Below, one piece after another: positions 55,405 through 64,000 of a stretch of 64,000 nucleotides of DNA (position 1 is its first letter; each line of letters starts with the position of its first letter). The stretch is from assembly GCF_963082655.1 (NCBI RefSeq), contig NC_081555.1, positions 17,051,437 through 17,115,436 on the forward strand, read 5' to 3'. The DNA is from Stomoxys calcitrans (lineage: Eukaryota; Arthropoda; Insecta; Diptera; Muscidae). Position numbers and translations under genes: made by a program. The notes beneath the pieces are model-generated. The model was not told the origin of the DNA. It saw only the letters and a list, made by a program, of their open reading frames with translations, and did no database searches.

Positions 55405-57455
55405 GCGTTTTAAGTTCGGCCGCGCCGAATTTAGAGTACCCATCACCATGAATTCCTCTAAAATATTACCCTTATTAACTGAGTTTGTATTTGAATTATT
55501 TTGGTCTCAAGAAGTCATATCTGGATCTCGGTACTTAGGGGGGCCTACATCACCATATTGACCGATTCCGATAAAACTTGGCATGGAAGTTTTTAGACAT
55601 AAGATAGGGTTTTGGTCCAAATTTCAGCCAAATCAAATGAAAATTGAGGCTTCTAAGGGCTCTAGAAGTCAAATCCGGGGATCGGTTTATATGGGGGCTA
55701 TATCTGTTTATAGACCGATTCATATCATACTTGGCATGGATGTTGGCAGTCATAATTCATGTCCTTGTATTAAATTCCAGCCAAATCGAATGAAACCTGA
55801 GGCCTCTAAGGGCTCAAGAAGTCAAATCCGGGGATCGGTTTATATGGGGGCTATATATGTTTATATACCGAATCTGATCATACTTGGCATGGATATTGTA
55901 AGCCATAACTCAAGCTTTTATTCCAAATTTCAGCCAAATTGGATGAAAATTTAGGCTTGTAAGGGCTCAAGAATTCAAAACCGGGGATCGGTGTATAAGG
56001 GGGCTATACCGGTTTATAGACCGATTCAGATCACACTTGTAGCAGTTGTTGGCAGTCTTAATTCAAGTCTTTGTTCCAAATTTCAGCCAAATCGGATGAA
56101 ACTTGAGGCCTCTAAGGGCTAAAAAAGTCAAATCTGGCGATCGGTGTATAAGGGGGCTATACCTGTTTATAGGCCGATTCGGATCATACCTGGCATGGAT
56201 GGTGGCAGTCTTAACTCAAGTCTTTGTTCCAAATTTCAGCAAAATCGAATGAAAATTGAGGTTTTTAAGAGCTGCAGAAGTCAAATCCGGGGATCGGTTT
56301 ATATGGGGACTGTATCTGGTTATAGGCCGATTCGGATCATACCTGGCATGGATGTCGGCAGGCATAACTTAAGTCCTTGTTTTAAATTTTAGCCAATTTG
56401 GATGAGAATTTATGCTTCTAGGGGCTCAAGAAGTCAAATCCGAGGATCGGTTTCTATGGGGGCTATATCCAAATCTGAACCGATATGGCCCATTTGCAAT
56501 ACCCAATGACCTACATTAATAAGAAATATCTGTGCAAAATTTCAAGCGGCTAGCTTTACGCGTTCGACCGATATCGGGATTTCGATAGGCGGACGGAAGG
56601 ACATGGCTGGATAGACTCAGAATATCGAGACGATCCGGTATATAAAGGGTGATTTTTTTGAGGTTAGGATTTTCATGCATTAGTATTTGACAGATCACGT
56701 GGGATTTCAGACATGGTGTCAAAGAGAAAGATGCTCAGTATGCTTTGACATTTCATCATGAATAGACTTACTAACAAGCAACGCTTGCAAATCATTGAAT
56801 TTTATTACCAAAATCAGTGTTCGGTTCGAAATGTGTTTCGCGCTTTACGTCCGATTTATGGTCTACATAATCGACCAAGTGAGCAAACAATTAATGCGAT
56901 TGTGACCAAGTTTCGCACTCAGTTTACCAAAATCAGTGTTCGGTTCGAAATGTGTTCATTCACCGTAACGTTGCGTCCAACAGCATCTTTGAAAAAATAC
57001 GGTCCAATGATTCCACCAGCGTACAAACCACACCAAACAGTGCATTTTTCGGGATGCATGGGCAGTTCTTGAACGGCTTCTGGTTGCTCTTCACTCCAAA
57101 TGCGGCAATTTTGCTTATTTACGTAGCCATTCAACCAGAAATGAGCCTCATCGCTGAACAAAATTTGTCGATTCACTGAAAATGATTTCACTGAAAATGA
57201 TTCACTGAAAATGATTTGCAAGCGTTGCTCGTTAGTAAGTCTATTCATGATGAAATGTCAAAGCATACTGAGCATCTTTCTCTTTGACACCATGTTTGAA
57301 ATCCCACGTGATCTGTCAAATACTAATGCATGAAAATCCTAACCTCAAAAAAATCACCCTTTATATACTTTATGGGGTCGAAGATCAATATTTCAAGGTG
57401 TTACAAATGGAATAACTAGATAAGTATACTCCCATCCTATGGTGGTGGGTATATT
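55405..57455 (+). repeat. mini-me-like element split by a nested mariner derivative
   Basis: Starts TTAAGTTCGGCCGCGCCGAA. Units here are about 145-150 bp (GGATCGGTTTATATGGGGGC). A GGCGGACGGAAGGACATGGC tract and core (GGATAGACTCAGAATATCGA) follow. The TA tract then contains the insertion at 56645-57362. After it TATACTTTATGGGGTCG resumes and the element ends CCATCCTATGGTGGTGGGTA. Confidence 0.75.
56645..57362. mobile_element. foldback-like Tc1/mariner derivative with ~150-bp inverted termini
   Basis: The left end AAAGGGTGATTTTTTTGAGG to the first transposase codons (56758, MNRLTNKQRLQIIEF) is repeated inverted on the right (57205-57362, [13 protein letters not shown] on the minus strand). Between them lie [20 protein letters not shown] and [16 protein letters not shown], also in minus orientation. 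Two transposon 5' ends are therefore joined head to head and the catalytic ORF is incomplete. Inserted at TA inside the (TA)n of the mini-me-like element. Confidence 0.8.
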
Positions 57456-58035
57456 TGTTTGTATGTTAGCTATAGACATTAAATTTTCACAGACATTAAA
57501 TTTTCACTTTTTTTAATAACCACGAGGGGGCGGGCGGACCCTCCCCCTAGCCACAATTGTCAAAAACGCCTGATCTCGGAGATGATTGCGGCGATTTAAG
57601 TGAAATTTTTTGTGTCACCTTGGTAAACCAAAAACAAAAAATTGGTATAAAACTTTGGGTTCAAATAGACGTGGGGAGGGACGCCCACCCCCCCCCCCCC
57701 CCCCAAAAAAAAACCGCTCAAAAACGGCAAGTTAACCAATTGTGCCAATATGGGTATCAAATGAAAGGTAGTTGGAAGTAGAATACGAAACTTTTATATA
57801 AAATATGGGCTCAAGTCCCAGGGGTGCCGCCCCATCCCAAAAATCACCCCCAAACGGACATGTAGGCCGATCGGAACAATATGGGATTCAAACGAAAGGT
57901 ACTTGAGAGAAATCAAATCAGAAAGTGATTCTTAGTCGATCGGTAAACATATCAATGGGTCTTGCTCTTCTCCTTCTTAGCGTTGCAAACAAATGCACAA
58001 ACTTTGAATACCCTTTGGTGGTGGTGTATAAAAAA
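57456..58035 (+). mobile_element. Helitron-like fragment followed by another repeat terminus
   Basis: GCGGACCCTCCCCCTAGCC and ATCAAATGAAAGGTAGTTGG blocks to about 57905. Then AGTGATTCTTAGTCGATCGG...GCACAAACTTTGAATACCC, a common dipteran repeat end. A poly-C run at 57690-57704 is notable. Confidence 0.55.
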
Positions 58036-58928
58036 ATCTTATAATTTAGTTTTTCACAAATGTTTCCATATTTTTTTCTCAGTGTAAATTACCAACTTTG
58101 CGATTAATGCTATAATTGCGCTATGGAATATCAAAACGATGACAACAAAGTACAAGATAAATAGAGCCCGAGGAAAACCACCCACTTTTGTGTGTATGGT
58201 CAGGAAATATGAGAAGCAATGAGACTGCAAAACGGCGTAATGTGACCAAAGGAATTTCTAAGCTCAGAACAAAAAAAAAAAATAACATCAAGCAACTGAA
58301 GTTTTTTATGCTCTTGCTTTTGTCAAACAAACTCAAATTGTTTGCATTGGGCAAACAAATGTAGAACTCTCTAACCTTCATGCAACATAGAAATTCAAAG
58401 AAAAAAATACCGTTGGAGAGTAAGAGAGAGAGAGAGAGGGAGAGAGAGAGAACAACACAACGATATTTTCCATTTGAAATGTTTTGTTGAAATGTTAGGG
58501 AAGAGAAGGTGGGCGGAGAAGTGAACAGCATGCTCACTCTATGGTTTAAGTTGCACTTTGAAAGCATTTAATGGTCGTTTAGGGAGGGGTTAGGGGTTTG
58601 CACAAAGATTTCAGTTATGCTTGACAAAATGCTTTTCAATGGTAAGGATGGCAAGTGTAAATAAAGTCATTTAGTTCATTGGTATTGTTTGTGTTGTATA
58701 GTCAACTATTGTAGCAACAATTGAATTACAATGCTTAGCACACACACTCTCATACAGACACACATACAGATGGTGATGACAATGGAAGATATGTCCATTG
58801 TCATCACTATTGAAAGGACTTAATGCAATACAAATAAAATGGTGTAGGTATTTAAAAATAGAAAAATTGTGCTGTCGGCTATTAAAATACCACATACACT
58901 AGGCAAAAGGCAAAAGCCAAGAAACTAA
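58036..58928. other. low-repeat island
   Basis: Contains an AG/GA microsatellite at 58418-58452 and a CA-rich patch near 58740. A 148-codon minus-strand open frame spans the microsatellite but is Phe/Leu/Ser-rich with no recognisable domain. I do not call it a gene. Confidence 0.35.
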
Positions 58929-59790
58929 ACAAGTAAAAGCGTGCTAAGTTCGGCCGGGCCGAATCTTATATACCCTCCACCATGGATCGCATTTGTTGAG
59001 TTCTTTTCCCGGCATCTCTTCTTAGGCAAAAAAAGGATATAAGAAAAGATTTGCTCTGCTATTAGAGCGATATCAAGATATGGTCCGGTTTGGACCACAA
59101 TTAAATTATATGTTGGAGACCTGTGTAAAATGTCAGCCAATTCGAATAAGAATTGCGCCCTTTGGGGGCTCAAAAAGTAAAATAGAGAGATCGATTTATA
59201 TGGGAGCTGTTTCGGGCTATAGACCGATTCAGACCATAATAAACACGTATGTTGATGGTCATGAGAGGATCCGTCGTACAAAATTTCAGGCAAATCGGAT
59301 AATAATTGCGACCTCTAGAGGCTCAAGAAGTCAAGATCCCAGATCGGTTTATATGACAGCTATACCAGGTTATGGACCGATTTGAACCATACTTGCCACA
59401 GTTGTTAGAAGTGATACTAAAACACTATGTGCAAAATTTCAGTGAAATCGGATGAGAATTACGCCCTCTAGAGGCTCAAGAAGTCAAGACCCAAGATCGC
59501 TTTATATGGCAGCTATATCAAAATATGGACCGATATGGCCCATTTACAATACTAACCGACCTACACTAATAAAAAGTATTTGTGCAAAATTTCAAGCGGC
59601 TAACTTTACTCCTTCGGAAGTTAGCGTGCTTTCGACAGACAGACGGACGGACGGATGGACATGTCTAGATCGACATAAAATGTCACGACGATCAAGAATA
59701 TATATACTTTATGGGGTCTCAGACGAATATTTCGAGTAGTTACAAACAGAATGACGAAATTAGTATACCCCCATCTTATGGTGGAGGGTA
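58929..59790 (+). repeat. mini-me-like element, short full-length copy
   Basis: About 860 bp: AACAAGTAAAAGCGTGCTAA, GTTCGGCCGGGCCGAATCTT, about four units, (GACG)n at 59640-59658, core GTCTAGATCGACATAAAATG, ATATATATACTTTATGGGGT, and CCATCTTATGGTGGAGGGTA. The cleanest reference copy in the window. Confidence 0.82.
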
Positions 59791-61640
59791 TAAAAATTAA
59801 TTTGTGTTCGTTTGTGTGTTCCTAATAGACTCAGAAACGGCTGAACCGATTTTTTGAAATTTTCACTATTGGTGCATAATGATCCCGTGGTGAAAATAGG
59901 ATACTACATTTTTTGATATCTGAAGGGGGAGCGGACCCTCCCCCTTACCCTAATTTTCAGAAACGCCAGATCTCAGAGATGGGTGGTGCGATTTAAGCGA
60001 AATTTTGTGTGCTCTCTTACAGTAACCTACAAACAAAAATTTGGTATCCAAATTTTGGATGGGGTACCTAGGGTGGGCGCCCCACCCCAAATCCTACCAA
60101 ATATATATATACCCCCATCACGACAATATGGGACTCAAATGAAAGGTATTTAAGATTAGAAAACGTATCTGATATCCAATTGTTGGACGAAGGGTTGGGG
60201 GGACCACCCCATCCCCCAACACACCCCTAAATCGGACATATTTATCGACCATGGCAATATGGGACTCAAATGAAAGATATTTGCGAATAAAATACGAATC
60301 TGATATCCAAATTTGGGACAACGTTTCTGAGGGTCCAACCCTTCCCCAAAACACCCCCCAAACAGGACTTATTTACTGACCATGGCAATATGGGGCTTAA
60401 ATAAAAGGTAGTTGAGTGTAGAACACGAATATGATATCCAGATGTGGGACCAAGTGGTTGAGGGCCCGTCCATTCCTTAAAGAAGGCAAATTTACGACCA
60501 AAACAATATGGGGCTCAAATGAAAGGTCTTTGGAAGTAAAGCACGTATCTGATATCAATGTTCGGGAAAAGTGTCTATGGGGCCACCCCACCCCCATAAC
60601 ACCACCCAAATAGGAAGTATTTACTGACCATTGCAATATGAGGCTCAAATAAGAGGTATTTTAGAGTAGAACACGAATCTGATATATATTTTCAAAGCCA
60701 AGTCACTGAGTGGCCGCCCCATACCCCAAAACACACCCCAAAACCGGTCATGGGTATATGGGAGTAGACCATGAATCTGCCATCAATATTCGGTACCAAC
60801 TGTCTAGGGGACGTCCCTCCACCATAACAACCCCCAAGTAGGACGTATTTGCTCACCAAGACAATTTGGGTCTTCAAGACTGTGGAGCTCGATATTCATA
60901 CACCAAACCGGACATATTTGCTGGCTTTTTCAATAAGAGGTTTAAGTGAATGGTATTTGAGATAAGAAAACGTATTTAATATCCAATTTTGAAGCCAATG
61001 GCAATATGGGGTTCAAATATATGAGAATAGAGCATGATGCTGATATATTGGGTTGCCCAAAAAGTAATTGCGGATTTTTCATATAGTCGGCGTTGACAAA
61101 TTTTTTTACAGCTTGTGACTCTGTAATTGCATTCTTTCTTCTGTCAGTTATCAGCTGTTACTTTAAGCTTGCTTAAAAAAAAAAGTCTAAAAAAAGTATA
61201 TTTGATTAAAGTTCATTCTAAGTTTAATTAAAAATGCATTTACTTTCTTTTAAAAAATCCGCAATTACTTTTTGGGCAACCATATTTTCAAGGCTTAGTG
61301 AATGGGGGACCACCTCACCTCCCAAAATACCACTAAATCGGGCATATTTACCAACCATGTCAATGTGGGGCTTAAATGAAAGCTATTGGGAGGCAGAGCA
61401 AGAATTGATACCCACTTTCGGGACCAATTTTCTGGGGGTCTACCCCTTTCCCGAAATACCCCACAAACAGCTATTTTTTACTGACCATCGCAATATGGGG
61501 CTCCAAAAAAGGTATTTGGGAGTAGAATACGAACTTGATATCCAATGTATTTAGGGCATCACCCCTTCCCCAAAACACCCCCCCCAAAGGGTAAAAATTT
61601 TTCGACCATGCCAATATGTGGCTCACATGAAAGGTTACAG
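59791..61640 (+). mobile_element. Helitron-like element, hosting a MITE, 3' end not seen
   Basis: Starts AAAATTAATTTGTGTTCGTT, continues GGACCCTCCCCCTTACCC and at least ten degenerate ~120-bp units built on ATGGCAATATGGGACTCAAA. The GC-rich CTAG terminus is absent. MITE copy 7 interrupts it. Confidence 0.5.
61048..61282. mobile_element. mariner-type MITE, copy 7
   Basis: 235 bp, TA on both sides, orientation opposite to copy 1 (like copy 3). The right TIR ends GGGCAACCA, lacking two or three bases. Confidence 0.9.
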
Positions 61641-62875
61641 GTCACATGAAAGGTTTGGGCGTAATTTTTTTTATCGAAAAAATTCAAAAAAAATTTTCAT
61701 TTCACCCCAGCTTCCCTTCTTTCCAAGGGTAGCGTATTCCCCTCTTAATATTTCAAACTCCTTTTGATGTCAAATTCATGACGCAAACGATGAACTAGAT
61801 CTTTTCTTATGTTAAACGCCTATTCAAACGCTCTTTCATGCCACTTTTCTTTTGTAAGCAACTAAAAAAAAAACAACAAATAGGAAATTTTATTTAACAA
61901 AGAAGAAAGCAAAGAAAATCAACAACACAAAACTTATTTCTCTGGCGAAGTGTAAGATTTATGACGGCAAATTTGTGTTAAATAACAAAAGAATGCAGTC
62001 AGCCAGGCTTCATCTCAAAATCATCTCTGAATACAAAAAAAAAAAACAACAACAATTGTGTAGAATGAAAATATTACCCAGCAGAAGAAGCAAAAAAAAA
62101 TAGAAAAAATAAATCAGACAGGCCTGCTCTTAATTTCTTTAACCTTAACATTATTTTGAGTTTTTTGCATTTTTTCATTAAAAGCGCCTCTACCCCCTAC
62201 CCCCATGGGGGCTTAAAGCCTCATGGAATTTATATTTGTTTTTTTTTTGTAACATTTCCATGGAAACAGAGGTAAGGCGAAGTGAAAAATATGCAATAAC
62301 TTTGAAAGAAGTTTTAATTAAGATTTTTTTTTTGGCTTTCTTATCCCCTTAACCCTAATTAAAGCAAAGCTGGCTATTAAGCATAGGTCATTTTTTAAAA
62401 TTTCTTAAAAAAATCGTGTTTTGTTTTTTTTTATTTCCCTATATCGGACGTGATGTCTGCTCTTTCTGTTTAAAAAACATCTCTCAACGTTGATTATGAA
62501 GCAACGTTCTTATCATACAAACAATTTAATTAAAATAGCCACAATATCAAGTGTTTTGGTTTTTTTTTTGCCAACACCCCCATAATTATGACATCTTAGT
62601 TTGTAAAAAAAAAACAATCATTAATGATAAACAAAAAACATTTTTTTCTACAATTGGCTTAAGATGTTGCATTCTTAGCATGTTTTGATAAACAAACCAA
62701 AAGCCAATCATAAAGTTTTTTTTCAAGCCAACCGGGAAATGTTCATAGGCATGAAATTTATCGCCAAATCTACATAAAACATTGTTTATGGACAAAAACT
62801 GTAAAACACGTTTCTACGCAATCGAAAGCTAAACAATTGATACACATTCTTAGTGGCGAAACTGACCTTAGCAAA
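61641..62875. other. low-repeat AT-rich island, ~1.2 kb
   Basis: Poly-A/T tracts and no dispersed repeat recognised. No supported gene. Confidence 0.35.
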
Positions 62876-63215
62876 TGTTAGACATTCAAGGACCCACCCC
62901 CTTTCCCAGATCTCGGAGATGCGTGCACCGATTTAAGCGAAATTTCGTATGTCACCCCAAAAACACGAAATTGGTATAAAATGTTGAGGTCAAATAACCT
63001 GGGGGGATGCCCGATCCCAAAACCCCCCGAACGGACATGTTTTCCGATTGGGACAATATGGGTATCAAACGAAAGGTATTCAAGAATAGAGTATGAACTT
63101 GGTATACAAATTTCACCCAAAGTGTCCGGGGGGTCCCCCACCCCCGAAAAACCCCTCCAACGGGACTCTTTCACCGATTTGGGCAATATGGGTATCAAAT
63201 GAATGGTATTTTAAA
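62876..63215 (+). mobile_element. Helitron-like fragment
   Basis: CCCCCTTTCCCAGATCTCGG, GCGTGCACCGATTTAAGCGA and ACAATATGGGTATCAAACGA. Closely parallels 53920-54240. Both ends missing. Confidence 0.55.
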
Positions 63216-63394
63216 GAAGATTACAGGGTCACGTCCAGTCGTCCTGCCGTTCAGCAGGACATGTATATCGTGACAGTAAAGGACTCAAATAAAATGTCTT
63301 TTGGGTCTTAGGACACCAAACTGTCATGTAGGACGACCGAGAATATATTGTATTCAAATGAAAGGATATGTCAGAGGGCAATCGACCTTCCATC
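63216..63394. other. unassigned segment
   Basis: Includes CCTGCCGTTCAGCAGGACAT, a possible 6-7-bp stem, and then an ordinary sequence leading into the minisatellite. No gene seen. Confidence 0.3.
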
Positions 63395-64000
63395 CCACCC
63401 AGGAAAAAGGAATTAAAAATAGTAAATAGTAAACTACACTTGCCCAAGGAAAAGGGTACTGAAACTACCCTTCCCAAAGTAAAAGGGTATTGAAACTACC
63501 CTTCCAGAAGGAAAAGGGTACTTAAAGTACCCTTCCCCAAGAGAAAGCGCACTAAAACTACCTTTTCCCTTGGGAAAGGTACTAAAGCTACTTTTCCCCT
63601 AGGGAAATGGTACTGAAACTACCCTACTCCAAGAGAAAGGGTATGAAAGCTACCTTTTTTCAAGGGAATTGGTACTAAAAATACCCTTTCCCAAGGGAAG
63701 GGGTACTAAAATTACCATTTCCCTTGGGAAAGGGTACTATAACTACCATTTCCCTTGGGAAGGGGTACTATAACTACCATTTGCTTTGGAAAAGGGTATT
63801 TAAACTATCCTTTCCTTTGGGAAAGGGTACTAAAACTGCCCTTTCCTTTGGGAAAAGGTACTAATGCTACTCTTCCACAAGGGAAAGGGTACTAAAACTA
63901 CAATTTTCCAAGGGAAAGGGTACTAAAACTACTCTTCCCCAAGGGAAAGGGTACAAAACTACCCTTCCCCTAGGGAAAGGGTACTAAAACTAACCTTCCC
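63395..64000. repeat. palindromic ~38-bp minisatellite, running off the window
   Basis: About 16 imperfect units of CCTTCCCCAAGGGAAAGGGT with ACTAAAACTA. Each unit is partly self-complementary (ACCCTTTCCC / GGGAAAGGGT), so each could form a hairpin. No flank on the right is available. Confidence 0.85.

Noticed and set aside
58121..58567. 148-codon minus-strand frame in a low-repeat island
   Set aside because: Phe/Leu/Ser-rich, spans a GA microsatellite, no domain or splice context supporting a gene.

Overview
The window is nuclear DNA from a higher fly, most likely a calyptrate/muscid relative of the house fly or stable fly. Two things point there. It carries an intron-rich orthologue of Drosophila sevenless. 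It is also packed with dipteran repeat families: tandem arrays with GTCY/TA proto-microsatellites, a mariner-type MITE, tRNA-headed SINEs, and LINE and Tc1/mariner fragments. The species call is inference from sequence character; no search was run.

The only confidently recognised host gene is sevenless (sev), on the minus strand from about 39.05 kb (5'-most recognised exon) to the stop codon at 10279-10281. Eleven coding exons were placed by joining reading frames across GT..AG junctions with consistent phase. They encode about 2449 residues: a Cys-rich N-terminal segment, fibronectin III and YWTD-propeller ectodomain, a basic RIRR processing site, one membrane span, a tyrosine kinase and an acidic tail ending in NEGISRL. 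The start codon and roughly the first 200 residues (by comparison with Drosophila Sev) were not found with confidence. A weak upstream exon candidate lies at 48315-48481. In flies Sev is the R7 photoreceptor receptor for the membrane ligand Boss and signals through Drk/Sos/Ras.

Layout: 1-9.8 kb, 3' of sev: LINE reverse-transcriptase wreckage, a 3-kb array of ~305-bp units, a Helitron-like element and a scrambled LINE with a triplicated C-terminal segment. 9.8-39.05 kb: sev. Its short introns (60-212 bp) are clean. Its long introns hold tandem arrays, an inverted Helitron-like pair, two minisatellites (CAAACTGTTTA-type and ACGCCACGTTTT-type), a 2.2-kb GACA/GTCA array and a decayed mariner transposase amplified into nine 124-bp units. 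39.05-64 kb, upstream: more dispersed arrays, two further GACA/GACG blocks (43.7-47.8 kb), SINE composites, a Helitron-like copy with plausible termini (53764-55133), a foldback mariner nested in a TA tract, and a palindromic minisatellite running off the right end.

Several low-repeat islands (3.7-4.2, 35.6-36.5, 39.05-40.0, 42.75-43.4, 47.8-48.5, 52.2-53.4, 58.0-58.9 and 61.6-62.9 kb) have no recognisable gene. They are where missing 5' exons or regulatory DNA would most plausibly lie. No prokaryotic features, CRISPR array, rRNA or true tRNA gene were seen.
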